From 55-13 sp037190145 (GTDB lineage: Bacteria > Armatimonadota > Fimbriimonadia > Fimbriimonadales > Fimbriimonadaceae): a stretch of 64,000 nucleotides of DNA. Positions 9,044-17,705 of the stretch are shown one piece after another. The DNA lies in NCBI GenBank assembly GCA_037190145.1, contig JBBCJU010000009.1, forward strand, positions 1 to 64,000, read 5' to 3'. Under the pieces are notes generated by a model that had not been told where the DNA came from, ran no database searches, and saw only the letters and a program-made list of their open reading frames with translations. The position numbers and the translations under genes were made by a program. Numbering within the stretch: the first letter of the stretch is position 1; each line of letters begins with the position of its first letter.

Positions 9044-9994
9044 TTAACCCCGGAATCGGCCATCGGGATAGCCCGAGAGGATGCCTACATCTCTCAGCTC
9101 TTGAATCTGATACTCCGCCCAATGCCGAAATGGCACATCTGGAAACCGAGGTTTTCCGCCCAACTTCTGAATGGCCGCTTGGAACTTAGGTGAGAGTTCA
9201 TTAAGTGCATTCATCCAAGGTTCGGACTGCGCTAACAACTTGACAGGATCTCCACCAAGAGCCTTGATTTCAGGTGTGAACTCGAGAATCCAATACCTTG
9301 TGCCGATCACGAAATCTGCGACGAAGAGTCTTTCCTGGACACGCAAATTTTCAATCGTCTCGTCCAATGGTAGCAGAGCCAGATGAGACGTCAATCGCTG
9401 AACCTCCTCGTGCATAAATACCTTGAGGTTAGGAATGAATTGGATAGCCAACTGCCCCATTAACCGTCGGGATGGGCTCCGATGAGAGAATGAGCTTTGA
9501 GCCAGATCGTTGGAAACAATCAGCCCTTCTGCCCTGGACCACGCTATCACATGACCCAAGTGGAGTTGTCCGGGAATTCCCGGTTTGAAATCAAACCGTT
9601 TTCGCAGACTCGCGATCAGTATCTTGCATTCGCTCAGAATGTCGTCTAGCTCTTTAAGGGAAATTTGGCGCTGGATATCCTCGCGAAATTCGTTGATCCA
9701 GTTTTGGCACCCAGGAAGAAGCTCATACGTAACGAAATCGTAGTCTTCGGGTTTGATCTGTCCTCGAAGATGATCCTGCAATCCACGAATAGTATCCACG
9801 ACCGCCTTGGCCATCTTTTGCCTTGGAACACTCGCATTCATGAACGGAGTCGGCCCTCGGTACCAACGGAGGCGCCTAAGGGTGTGCTCAAATCTCATTG
9901 CGGCTACTTCCTTAGCCGGGATTTCGGGGAAATTGTCTTGGCAGAAAGAAAGACATGACAACCCCAGCAGGATCGGGACAATGCACCACCTCAT
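9044..9994 (-). CDS. Exported protein ending in an SLH-like motif
   Basis: The frame extends to 10075, but ATG 9994 starts a good signal peptide (MRWCIVPILLGLSCLSFC) and has GGGTGG just upstream, so I prefer it. The mature protein is largely helical with no family I recognise. The last 35 residues, FPDVPFRHWAEYQIQELRDV then GILSGYPDGRFRG, match the first part of an S-layer homology repeat and stop right after the GYPDG turn. SLH motifs usually hold proteins to cell-wall polymers. With the late start it no longer overlaps waaA and lies 16 nt below it. Confidence 0.65.
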   Translation of the reverse strand: MRWCIVPILLGLSCLSFCQDNFPEIPAKEVAAMRFEHTLRRLRWYRGPTPFMNASVPRQKMAKAVVDTIRGLQDHLRGQIKPEDYDFVTYELLPGCQNWINEFREDIQRQISLKELDDILSECKILIASLRKRFDFKPGIPGQLHLGHVIAWSRAEGLIVSNDLAQSSFSHRSPSRRLMGQLAIQFIPNLKVFMHEEVQRLTSHLALLPLDETIENLRVQERLFVADFVIGTRYWILEFTPEIKALGGDPVKLLAQSEPWMNALNELSPKFQAAIQKLGGKPRFPDVPFRHWAEYQIQELRDVGILSGYPDGRFRG

Positions 9995-10010
9995 CCACCC
10001 AGTATAAGGG

Positions 10011-11261
10011 TTAGCCTGCAGCCTCAGCAATTGCCTCGCCATACCGCTCACTCGCCCCCAAACTTGACTGCACAAGCTTCGCTGCCTGACTCGCCATCAG
10101 ATCCCTCAATTCAGGGGACTCGATCAGTTTCTCCAAACCTTCGGCAAGTTCTTCTGGCGTCCGGCATTCCATCGTCGCCTGGAAGTATCGCGCCGCATCC
10201 GAGACATCCCGGAAGTTCTGCATGTGGGGACCATGAATGACCGGCTTTCCATGAGCAAGCGGCTGAATAATGTTCTGCCCGCCCAGATTGCTAAACCCTC
10301 CACCCACAATCACGATGTCTGCCACGCTGTAAACCTGCGACAACTCCCCATAAGAGTCCAAAATCAGATAGGGTCCAGTCTCCTTCCGAGACCGCAACGC
10401 AACATCGCCAAAACGCTGCTGTACATTCTTTGCCAAGTCCGCCACAGTCTCCAAATGCCGAGGCGCATGAATCACTTGGAGTCGGTCCAAACCAACTTTC
10501 TGAACCGCGTCGAGAACAAAAGTCTCCTCCTCCGATCCCCTAGTAGATCCAATCACTAGAATTAGCTTGTCATCTCTCAGACCCAAATCCTTCCGCCACT
10601 GCCCTGGGTCCGCATCCAAACCTTCCGCCGCCTGATCAAACTTGCAATTGCCGAAGACCTCAATGTTCTGACCGCCTAACTCCTTAATCCGGTCTGCATC
10701 GGCTTGGGTTTGCATCAAACATTGGTCCATGTACTTCAAGAGCGCTTTGTAGAAGAAAGCGATCTTCTTTGACCGAGGATAAGACCGGTCGCTAATCCGG
10801 CCATTAATGAGCAATGTCTTCGCGTCAAACACTTTCGCCGCCCATAGGAAGTTGAACCAAAGTTCGGTCTCCATAACAACCACTACAGAAGGCCTGACTT
10901 TCTGCATAGCAACCAACTGAAATCGCGCCACATCAATCGGCATATAGATCAGGTGATCAAACAACCCTTCCGCATTCTCACTCGCCGTCTGATGCCCACT
11001 GCTAGTGGTCACGCTGAGGACAATCTCATGCCCAGGCAACCTTTTGCGGACTTCTCTCAGGACTGGCAAAGATGCCATCACTTCCCCAACCGAAACGGCA
11101 TGGAACCAGATCCGCTTCCCATCTTTCCGCACCGGAATCTGAAGATTCCCCTGTCGCTCCCCCCAGTTAGGCTGCTCCTTCCGCTTACGAGCCCGCAACC
11201 ACATCCAGGGCACCCAAAAAGGAGCGAGGATAACGATGAGAATGTTATACAGCCAATACAC
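10011..11261 (-). CDS. waaA: 3-deoxy-D-manno-octulosonic acid (Kdo) transferase
   Basis: 416-residue GT30 glycosyltransferase that adds Kdo from CMP-Kdo to lipid A precursor on the inner face of the cytoplasmic membrane. The N-terminal membrane segment (YNILIVILAPFWVPWMWL), the WFHAVSVGEVMAS block with the catalytic Glu, LINGRISDRSYPRS, VFGNCKFDQ, and the nucleotide-binding VIVGGGFSNLGGQNI block are all present. Its presence points to an outer membrane with lipopolysaccharide. Start is GTG 11261, which directly abuts the left inverted repeat of the four-helix-bundle cassette (11265-11294), so its native upstream region has been displaced or is supplied by the cassette. Confidence 0.93.
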   Translation of the reverse strand: MYWLYNILIVILAPFWVPWMWLRARKRKEQPNWGERQGNLQIPVRKDGKRIWFHAVSVGEVMASLPVLREVRKRLPGHEIVLSVTTSSGHQTASENAEGLFDHLIYMPIDVARFQLVAMQKVRPSVVVVMETELWFNFLWAAKVFDAKTLLINGRISDRSYPRSKKIAFFYKALLKYMDQCLMQTQADADRIKELGGQNIEVFGNCKFDQAAEGLDADPGQWRKDLGLRDDKLILVIGSTRGSEEETFVLDAVQKVGLDRLQVIHAPRHLETVADLAKNVQQRFGDVALRSRKETGPYLILDSYGELSQVYSVADIVIVGGGFSNLGGQNIIQPLAHGKPVIHGPHMQNFRDVSDAARYFQATMECRTPEELAEGLEKLIESPELRDLMASQAAKLVQSSLGASERYGEAIAEAAG

Positions 11262-11264
11262 TTA

Positions 11265-11294
11265 TTGATTCCTCGATTGCTCGATTGCCCGATT
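11265..11294 (+). repeat. Left inverted repeat of four-helix-bundle cassette
   Basis: 30 nt built from TTGATTCCTCGATT and a second TCGATT unit. It is the reverse complement, at 26 of 30 positions, of 11691-11720. The two enclose the four-helix-bundle gene symmetrically. Confidence 0.7.
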
Positions 11295-11326
11295 CCTCGC
11301 CTAGAACGTAAATAATCATCGCACCC

Positions 11327-11680
11327 CTACTTGCCTCGGCTCAAAGTTTGAATACTCGTCACACACATTGCTACGATCTGATTCGCATTGAAGTGAAGAG
11401 TCCTAATATCATCAGCAGACGATAATCCACATTCGACACACATCTCTAGCCAAAATTGGGCCTCATCGGCCTCCTCAAGAACTATGCCAAGTTTTGCTTT
11501 AAGGTCACGCGCACTTTTGGCACGACAAGCCGCCCGATAGTTTGCTCCAACTGAACCTGAACATCGAATCAATTGACCAGAGAAGTAGTTTCCCGTTCGT
11601 GACGTAGGTAGGTTCTCCGCAAAACCGATCGCATCCTTTGCAAACTCTTTGGTGAATCGCTTGAACTCTTTTTGATCCAC
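11327..11680 (-). CDS. Four-helix bundle protein (23S rRNA intervening-sequence type)
   Basis: 117 residues of the S23/bIVP four-helix-bundle family: ending helix pattern VGANYRAACRAKSARDLKAK then LEEADEAQFWLEM is diagnostic. Relatives are encoded in intervening sequences of 23S rRNA genes, stand alone in many genomes, and resemble Avd accessory proteins of diversity-generating retroelements; they bind nucleic acid but their role is unclear. Here it sits between waaA and purC inside 30-bp inverted repeats (11265-11294 and 11691-11720), the outline of an IVS. No reverse transcriptase or template repeat is nearby. Confidence 0.85.
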   Translation of the reverse strand: MDQKEFKRFTKEFAKDAIGFAENLPTSRTGNYFSGQLIRCSGSVGANYRAACRAKSARDLKAKLGIVLEEADEAQFWLEMCVECGLSSADDIRTLHFNANQIVAMCVTSIQTLSRGK

Positions 11681-11688
11681 ACAAACCC

Positions 11689-12606
11689 CTAATCGGATAA
11701 TCGAGGAATCGAGGAATCAGGGAATGAAGCTCCGGTCACCAGTTCATAAGCCTGCACGTACTTTGCTCGCGTATTCGCCACTACATCTGGTGGAAGAGTG
11801 GGGCCAGGAGGGGTCTTATCCCAGTTGAGGGTTTCGAGAAAATCTCGGACATATTGCTTGTCGTAGCTTGGTTGGGAATGACCAGGCTCATAAGACGACG
11901 CATTCCAGTAGCGAGAGGAATCTGGAGTCAGGACCTCATCAATCAAGATGATCCCGTCTTCTGTCTCCCCAAACTCAAACTTGGTATCCGCCAAGATTAG
12001 ACCTTTGGTGAAGGCATGTTCCGCTGCTCTTCGATAAAGCTCCAGGGTCCATTGCTTTACTAATTCAGCGGTCTCCCACCCCACTCGATCTACCGCCTGT
12101 GTGAAGGAGATGTTCTCGTCATGCCCTTCTTCGGCTTTGGTAGCCGGCGTAAAGATCGGCTCTGGCAACATGGCGCTCTCAACCAGGTTCTCCGGTAGGT
12201 CTAGCCCGTGGACTCCGCCACCCTGTGCTCGATATTCCTTGAACAGGGAACCAGAGATGTAGCCTCGTGCCACGCACTCAATTGTCAAAGGTTTTGCCTT
12301 CTTCGCCAACATAGTGCGCCCTTTCAGTTCTGGCTGAGGGGAAGAACAGCGTGCCGCAATCTCCGAATCATCAACTGAGATCACATGGTTTGGACAAACG
12401 TCCGCGAGCTTGTCAAACCAGAAAGCGCTCATCTGGTTCAAGATGCACCCCTTGTCTGGAATCCCGTTCGCCATCACCACATCAAACGCAGAGATGCGAT
12501 CCGTCGCCACAATCAGCATGGAATCGCCTAGGTCGTAAACTTCGCGAACCTTGCCAATCCTCGGCGCAGGTAGTCCATGAATGGCGGTATGAAGGAGCTC
12601 GGGCAT
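11689..12606 (-). CDS. purC: Phosphoribosylaminoimidazole-succinocarboxamide (SAICAR) synthase
   Basis: 305 residues. Joins CAIR and aspartate with ATP in purine synthesis (step 8 of the usual scheme). GKVREVYDLGDSMLIVATDRISAFDV, then LTIECVARGYISGSLFKEY, ILADTKFEFG and LIDEVLTPDSSRYW are the standard substrate and ATP blocks; the length fits the longer PurC form. The final SIPRLSD is encoded by the right inverted repeat of the neighbouring cassette, so the natural C-terminus was probably replaced when that element arrived. The start is ATG 12606 with no strong ribosome site. purN lies elsewhere in the window, so purine genes are dispersed. Confidence 0.95.
   Translation of the reverse strand: MPELLHTAIHGLPAPRIGKVREVYDLGDSMLIVATDRISAFDVVMANGIPDKGCILNQMSAFWFDKLADVCPNHVISVDDSEIAARCSSPQPELKGRTMLAKKAKPLTIECVARGYISGSLFKEYRAQGGGVHGLDLPENLVESAMLPEPIFTPATKAEEGHDENISFTQAVDRVGWETAELVKQWTLELYRRAAEHAFTKGLILADTKFEFGETEDGIILIDEVLTPDSSRYWNASSYEPGHSQPSYDKQYVRDFLETLNWDKTPPGPTLPPDVVANTRAKYVQAYELVTGASFPDSSIPRLSD
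11691..11720 (+). repeat. Right inverted repeat of four-helix-bundle cassette
   Basis: Partner of 11265-11294. It overlaps the 3' end of purC: the last residues (SIPRLSD) and part of the stop codon are written in repeat sequence. Confidence 0.7.
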
Positions 12607-12624
12607 GCCTCAAATTATGGCGGC

Positions 12625-13560
12625 TTAAAGGGATCCTATGCCGATAACAATGATCGCAACGCCGGAAGACTTAGCTGATCGGACTAAGGAAAGTCCTTGA
12701 TTCAGTTTTTGAATCTCCTCTTTCACGACCGTCACTTCGGTGGCGTCCTCCACATACTTCTCTTTTAGCTGAGCCTCTTTCGCTTGCAAATCCTTGATCC
12801 GTGAGGCAAGCATTCCCTCCGCTCGATTGTTCCGATCAGAAAGTGCGCCTTTCCAGTTATCGCCCCCTCCCATCTTAGCCATGAGTCCCTTTACTGATTT
12901 GGCTGGTATGGTCCCAATGATTTGGACACCAACCACACTGCCCCCCAAGCTGTAATGGGGCGCCAAACGCACGCTGGCTCCTAGACCTCGCAGCCCCGAA
13001 GCAATTTCATTCGCCTCAGACTCAGGATCACCACCTCCAACTCGTGCGGTAATCAAATTTGCTTCTTCAACCTTCGGCTCTGCCGGAGGATTGTCTGACG
13101 TAAGATTCGGAGGCGGTGTAGAAGGAAGCGGGTCACCCGGCTTCCAGCCATCTGGCACCGGTGTGTCGCCAATGATGGCTCCGCTCAGCGGATTAAACGG
13201 TGGCATTCCCCCTTCTCCTAGCGATGAAGGCGGATTCTCAGTTGGTTTGGCTCCTGGCTTTGTCTCGCCGGGGACAACAGGTTCCTCAATTGGCTTGGTC
13301 AAATCACTTGGTTCCGAATACAGTCCAGCGTTCGTATTCTCCGGACTCTTCACATTAGGATCGGGAAGGTTGATCGCTAAGGGTGGGGCACTCTGGAACC
13401 ACTCGGGAGCATATTTAAAGGCCGCAAAAACAGATCCGCCACCAATCAACGCACAAAGGACCCCAACAATCGCGAAGGTACCGGACCGTCGGCGTTGTCG
13501 ATCCTCCTGCTTATACATCTCCACGGCATAAACTGCCGGCTCAAGGGGTTCGTTTTCCAT
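12625..13560 (-). CDS. Single-pass membrane protein with proline-rich linker, unknown
   Basis: 311 residues. A charged cytoplasmic N-terminus (about 28 residues) is followed by one membrane segment (FAIVGVLCALIGGGSVFAAF), a Pro/Gly/Ser-rich stretch of about 110 residues, and a C-terminal region that begins LITARVGGGDPESEANEIAS. This last part resembles SPOR-type alpha/beta repeats in layout, then forms a long helix (RIKDLQAKEAQLKEKYVEDA). I cannot assign a family. It is 18 nt upstream of purC and 44 nt downstream of exbD, so it could share a transcript with either. Confidence 0.6.
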   Translation of the reverse strand: MENEPLEPAVYAVEMYKQEDRQRRRSGTFAIVGVLCALIGGGSVFAAFKYAPEWFQSAPPLAINLPDPNVKSPENTNAGLYSEPSDLTKPIEEPVVPGETKPGAKPTENPPSSLGEGGMPPFNPLSGAIIGDTPVPDGWKPGDPLPSTPPPNLTSDNPPAEPKVEEANLITARVGGGDPESEANEIASGLRGLGASVRLAPHYSLGGSVVGVQIIGTIPAKSVKGLMAKMGGGDNWKGALSDRNNRAEGMLASRIKDLQAKEAQLKEKYVEDATEVTVVKEEIQKLNQGLSLVRSAKSSGVAIIVIGIGSL

Positions 13561-13604
13561 GCGCTCTCCTTATTGTGACGTTCCAATGAGAGAACTTAAA
13601 GTAT

Positions 13605-14039
13605 TTATGGTGTATTTACTTGGGAATCTATAGGCGCGGTTGCAATCGCAAACTTATTCATTCCCGCTAAACGCGCCTGGTCTATGCACTGCACAACAAT
13701 CCCATGGGACGATTTTTGATCTGCATTAATCACTAGCGTTAGGTTATTCAACGGTCGGCTTCCTGCCACTGATTTAATCATTTCGCCAAGTCGATCCGCA
13801 GTCACAGGCTGTCGATCTAGATATATTTGTCCGCCTGCATCCACACTAAGAGCCAGGTTATTATCGTCTTGGACTCTATTCGCTGATCCCGCTTTGGGCA
13901 AGTCAACCGGCATCGCCACAAGTTTTGACAACGCTAGTGAAGACAGCATGAAGAACACCAGAAGGAAGAACATGGTGTCAACCATCGGTATGATCTCAAT
14001 CTTAGTTCGTTTCAGGTCAGAGCGACGTTTAAACTTCAT
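13605..14039 (-). CDS. ExbD/TolR-type energy-transducing protein
   Basis: 144 residues. Short basic N-terminus, then IEIIPMVDTMFFLLVFFMLSS containing the proton-channel Asp (D21) in a single membrane helix, then a periplasmic alpha/beta domain. ExbD/TolR proteins work with ExbB/TolQ to use the proton gradient for outer-membrane transport or integrity. No exbB-like gene lies beside it, so its motor partner must be elsewhere. AAGGA lies 8 nt before ATG 14039. Divergent from csoR. Confidence 0.9.
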   Translation of the reverse strand: MKFKRRSDLKRTKIEIIPMVDTMFFLLVFFMLSSLALSKLVAMPVDLPKAGSANRVQDDNNLALSVDAGGQIYLDRQPVTADRLGEMIKSVAGSRPLNNLTLVINADQKSSHGIVVQCIDQARLAGMNKFAIATAPIDSQVNTP

Positions 14040-14125
14040 GGGTTGTCCTTAACTTAGACAGTTTCGGGACCAAAGAAGATCACACCTTTCAGAAATGACC
14101 TACAATCTAGTTGGAAAATCCTTAA

Positions 14126-14410
14126 ATGCAAGAGAAAGCTAAGCAAGATGCCTTGAACCGTATTGCCCGTATGAATGGGCAAGTCAACGGGATCAAGAAG
14201 ATGATTGACGAAGAGCGCTACTGCGTCGATATCCTCACCCAAGTTTCCGCCCTACGTGCGGCGCTTGATCAATTGGGAGTCATTCTGCTTTCCACTCACC
14301 TGGAGAACTGTGTCTATGGCCACGACGAGCAAGGTGACCATCCACAGAACACAACCCCGGAAGAACGCCGAGAAGAGATTCGCATAACCCTGAATCGATT
14401 CCTCAAGTAG
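14126..14410 (+). CDS. csoR: CsoR-family copper-sensing repressor
   Basis: 94-residue all-helical repressor of the DUF156 family. The Cu(I) ligand triad Cys33 (RYCVDIL), His58 and Cys62 (STHLENC) is intact, which distinguishes copper sensors from RcnR or FrmR types. In the apo form CsoR binds a GC-rich operator; Cu(I) releases it. No copper ATPase or chaperone gene follows, so its targets are elsewhere or include the copper-dependent respiratory cluster at 30-45 kb (speculative). A TACAAT at 14101 may be its -10. Confidence 0.88.
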   Translation: MQEKAKQDALNRIARMNGQVNGIKKMIDEERYCVDILTQVSALRAALDQLGVILLSTHLENCVYGHDEQGDHPQNTTPEERREEIRITLNRFLK

Positions 14411-14461
14411 TTCTGAAGATTCTAGGAAGGCAAGATTGCCGGCACCCGCAAATCTGTCCAT

Positions 14462-14490
14462 TTGTCAAATGAAGACATTCGTTCTAAAAT
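14462..14490 (+). promoter_or_regulatory. Promoter of the PhyH-family gene (near-leaderless)
   Basis: TTGTCA (14462-14467), 17-bp spacer, TAAAAT (14485-14490). The start codon at 14502 lies 11 nt beyond the -10, leaving a leader of about 5 nt and no room for a ribosome site. Confidence 0.5.
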
Positions 14491-14501
14491 GATCATGGAC
14501 A

Positions 14502-15362
14502 ATGGCCGTCACCAAACTTGATATCGATCAGATTGCACCCGAAGAATATCCTTCTGGGCTTTATGACTTCGCCGCCACCGTCACTCCCATTGACGGGCTT
14601 CCCACAAATGCTGACGAGATAGAAGAACAGTATCGGGAAGCAGGTTTTGTCTCAGTAAACAATGCGTTTACAGCGGAGCAAGTGGCCGAGTTGTTGGATG
14701 CGCTATTCCAGCTCACCGTTCGCGAGCTTCCAGAGAAAACCCAGCTCCAATTTGAAAACCTAGCGGCCGGAAAAATTGAGTCTCTACCCGCCGAAGAGCG
14801 CCTCGACTATGTGAGGAAGCTCATGTGGTTTGTCGATTTAGATCCCCGAATCGAGGCCATGGCCTACGAACCCAATCTGATTAAGATTGTCGAACATCTC
14901 CTGGGCGGAGAAGCAGAGATGTTCCAAGAGATGGCTTTGTTAAAGCCGCCTGGAATAGGGCGAGAAAAACCTTGGCATCAAGACCACGCTTACTTCAACC
15001 TTCCCGAAGGCACCCATGTGGTCGGCGTATGGATTGCCCTAGACGACACCTATCCCGAGAACGGCTGCATGCACTTTCAACCCGGAGGCCATCGTCAAGG
15101 CCCCATCCCCCACTTCAATCGTCGAGATTGGCAGATCTGCGACACCGACTTGCTGGGGAAAAACCAAGCGGTCGCTACCCCTCTGAATGCTGGAGGATGC
15201 CTCATCTTTGACGGACTAGTCCCCCATGGCACCCCTCACAATACAACGAACACACGCAGAAGAGCATTACAGTTCCACTATGTAAAGAAAGGAACTCCCC
15301 GAACCACCACTGAAGAACGCATCGCGATGTTCGGATCAGAAGGGAGAAACGTTAGCTGTTAA
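14502..15362 (+). CDS. Phytanoyl-CoA dioxygenase (PhyH) family protein
   Basis: 286-residue double-stranded beta-helix Fe(II)/2-oxoglutarate oxygenase. The facial triad is visible: WHQDHAYF supplies His and Asp, and the distal His is in GLVPHGTPHN, followed by the Arg of RRRALQFHYV for 2-oxoglutarate. PhyH-family bacterial enzymes hydroxylate varied small substrates, so the name does not fix the reaction. The start ATG 14502 is close to the promoter. It overlaps the convergent glycerate kinase gene by 11 nt. Confidence 0.88.
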   Translation: MAVTKLDIDQIAPEEYPSGLYDFAATVTPIDGLPTNADEIEEQYREAGFVSVNNAFTAEQVAELLDALFQLTVRELPEKTQLQFENLAAGKIESLPAEERLDYVRKLMWFVDLDPRIEAMAYEPNLIKIVEHLLGGEAEMFQEMALLKPPGIGREKPWHQDHAYFNLPEGTHVVGVWIALDDTYPENGCMHFQPGGHRQGPIPHFNRRDWQICDTDLLGKNQAVATPLNAGGCLIFDGLVPHGTPHNTTNTRRRALQFHYVKKGTPRTTTEERIAMFGSEGRNVSC

Positions 15363-16665
15363 GGGGCTTAATCGCGATCAGGATGTCATTCAAGTTGGTT
15401 CCTGTGGCTCCAGTTTTGAGCAACGTTCCCGCCCCTTGATGAAAGTGATAACTGTCACTGTTCTCTAAGGTCTCGCGGACTGAAATGCCTTGACTTTCCG
15501 CTCTAGCAACGGTATCCCCGTCCACCAGCGCCCCCGCCGCATCCGTCGGTCCATCCGTGCCGTCCGACCCCGCAATCAGGACAGCAACATCATCTTGACC
15601 CTGAATCAGGTCTGCGAAGATCACCGCCATCTCCTGAGCACGGCCTCCCAAACCATCACCTTTAACGGTGGCTACAGGTTCCCCGACCGCAATCACACAA
15701 TCAGCTCGATCACTTGGGAAGAGTTTTTTAGCCACTAGAAACGCAGGGTATTCACGGGCTTCCCCTTCCATCGGAAATGCTCCATCACAAGTCAAGCCTA
15801 AATCTTGAGCAATCTGAACCGCCTTTTCACCCATTAACCTTGCATTGCCTATGATGCGGTGCTCAGGTTCCCCAGAAGCTAACGGAGTCTGGGGAGTTTT
15901 CAAGGCTACTAGAACCTGAGTTGGCAGGCCCGCTAATCCAACAGCCTGGATTAAGGAATCAATTTCAGGTTCCTCAGAACTTGTAACAAAAGGCCCTGAA
16001 CCAATCACCCCAATCTGGTCTCCTTGCACGTCCGACATCACCAAGACCACGACGGTTGCATCGCCGAAGGCTTTTGCCAAACCACCCGCCTTGATTTGGG
16101 ACAATCGCGAACGGATCGTGTTGAGAGTCAGAATCGTTGAGCCAGAAGAAAGGAGTTTTTGGTTCACCAACTGAAGGTCTTCGAGTGAGATACCTTCCAC
16201 TGGAGATTCCATCAAAGCCGAAGCTCCACCCGAAAGAACAAACAAAACCAGGTTACGCTCACCTGAGTAGCGATCCGCAAGCTCAAGCATCTCCTGACCC
16301 GCCAATAAGCTGTCCTCGCCTGGTACAGGGTGACTCGCCTCCATTACCTGACAAAACTCTAGTGGCTCAGAGTGACCGTGTTTTGTCACGACTAAGCCAT
16401 CGTAGATCAGACTTCCTAGAACCTGCTCTAATCCCTGCGCCATCGCAACTGAAGCCTTTCCCGCTCCTGCAACCACCACCCGATCAAAATCTGATAGGTG
16501 AAAGCTCAAATCATCAATGAGCAAGTGGCGTCCGTTTAGGTGAACATGCTCCTTAACCAAACGGTCTCCGCGAACTTGCTCCACGGTTCTACGGTAAACC
16601 TCCAGGGCCAATTCACTTGCCCTGTTCCGTGGCGTAGCTTGAATGCTCACTTCCTCAAGAACCAA
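15352..16665 (-). CDS. Glycerate 2-kinase, type II (MOFRL family)
   Basis: 437 residues of the GckA/TtuD type, which phosphorylates D-glycerate to 2-phosphoglycerate for lower glycolysis. Key blocks are VVVAGAGKASVAMAQG, VTKHGHSEP, ASHPVPGEDS, LSGGASALMESP and the C-terminal MOFRL segment AGSDGTDGPTDAAGALVDG. The 5' end overlaps the serine-hydrolase gene by 19 nt, which suggests coupled translation. The product would feed pyruvate kinase at 24.2-25.6 kb. Confidence 0.92.
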   Translation of the reverse strand: MVLEEVSIQATPRNRASELALEVYRRTVEQVRGDRLVKEHVHLNGRHLLIDDLSFHLSDFDRVVVAGAGKASVAMAQGLEQVLGSLIYDGLVVTKHGHSEPLEFCQVMEASHPVPGEDSLLAGQEMLELADRYSGERNLVLFVLSGGASALMESPVEGISLEDLQLVNQKLLSSGSTILTLNTIRSRLSQIKAGGLAKAFGDATVVVLVMSDVQGDQIGVIGSGPFVTSSEEPEIDSLIQAVGLAGLPTQVLVALKTPQTPLASGEPEHRIIGNARLMGEKAVQIAQDLGLTCDGAFPMEGEAREYPAFLVAKKLFPSDRADCVIAVGEPVATVKGDGLGGRAQEMAVIFADLIQGQDDVAVLIAGSDGTDGPTDAAGALVDGDTVARAESQGISVRETLENSDSYHFHQGAGTLLKTGATGTNLNDILIAIKPLNS

Positions 16666-17687
16666 GCCGCGATGTCATTCGAGAGCTTCACCGCGCCGCC
16701 GTTCTGTACATTCTGCAATACGACCACCGTCAACTTTGCATCAACATGGCGCACCACATTGGAGGTAAATCCCGCAGTACCACCACTATGAGATACCACT
16801 AACTTACCGTCTATTTTTCGGACCACCCACCCAAAGCCATAGCCCGTGTCCTTCCCGTCATTCAGCTTGGCGGGAGTCCAAATTTGCTCCTTCAACGCCT
16901 TACTAAAAACATTGTCGCCATGTAGCGCCTCATCCCACTTTGCCCAGTCCAAGACGGTGGATTGGATGCCGCCACTTCCGGCCATGGCATAGGGTCGCAA
17001 AGGGATGGCATTGTTGTGATGATCCTTATCCCAGATGTACCCATTTGCTCGATTAGGCACCAAATTTTCAAGCCGGTAATAACTCGTATTTTCCATTCCT
17101 GCCACTCGGAACAGCTTCTCTGAGACAAACGCATCCAACGGTTTCCCCGCAACCTTGCCCACCAATATCCCCAAGATGGAATACCCTTCGTTGCTATATT
17201 CGTACTTCTCGCCGGGTTGAAACTTTAGAGGGTGTTTGGCCAAAGTCTTGATATAACTGTCTCCGGTTGGATTCTCGCGGAAGCTAAATCCATCCGAAGC
17301 GGCAAAAGCCGCCATGCCCGATGTATGGTTCATCAGGTGACGAATCGTGATCTTTTCCCATGCCACAGGGGATTTATCTATGTATTTGGAAATCGGGTCA
17401 TCTAATCGCCACTTTCCATCTTGGGCCAGTAGAACCGCAGAAGCGGCGCAAAACTGTTTGCTCATGCTTGCAACCCGAAAAACGGTATCAGGCTTAACCG
17501 CCGTCCCCGTCTCAAGGTTCGCCACCCCATACGCGCCTACCTTAACAATCTTGCCCTGCTGGATAACCACCAATGCCAGACCTGGCGAGTTGGAGGCTTT
17601 CATCTCCGAGCGAGCCATATCGTCCACCTCATCCGCTCGGGCAAAAACAGACAGAGCCAAGACGAACAGCAGCAACTTATGGCGCAT
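16647..17687 (-). CDS. Secreted serine hydrolase, beta-lactamase/class C PBP fold
   Basis: 346 residues with a signal peptide (LLLFVLALSVFARA). The three active-site motifs of the S12/AmpC fold are present: ASMSK (Ser-x-x-Lys), YSNEGY (Tyr-x-Asn) and HSGGTAG in place of Lys-Thr-Gly. The family includes D,D-peptidases, esterases and true beta-lactamases; the HSGG form is commoner in esterases and peptidases, so resistance should not be assumed. Its 3' end overlaps the glycerate kinase start. Confidence 0.88.
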   Translation of the reverse strand: MRHKLLLFVLALSVFARADEVDDMARSEMKASNSPGLALVVIQQGKIVKVGAYGVANLETGTAVKPDTVFRVASMSKQFCAASAVLLAQDGKWRLDDPISKYIDKSPVAWEKITIRHLMNHTSGMAAFAASDGFSFRENPTGDSYIKTLAKHPLKFQPGEKYEYSNEGYSILGILVGKVAGKPLDAFVSEKLFRVAGMENTSYYRLENLVPNRANGYIWDKDHHNNAIPLRPYAMAGSGGIQSTVLDWAKWDEALHGDNVFSKALKEQIWTPAKLNDGKDTGYGFGWVVRKIDGKLVVSHSGGTAGFTSNVVRHVDAKLTVVVLQNVQNGGAVKLSNDIAAWFLRK

Positions 17688-17705
17688 GCAGCTAGTTTAG
17701 ATTGA

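Noticed and set aside
11265..11720. Diversity-generating retroelement suggested by an Avd-like four-helix-bundle protein
   Set aside because: No reverse transcriptase, template repeat or variable repeat is present; the IVS-type explanation fits the inverted repeats better.
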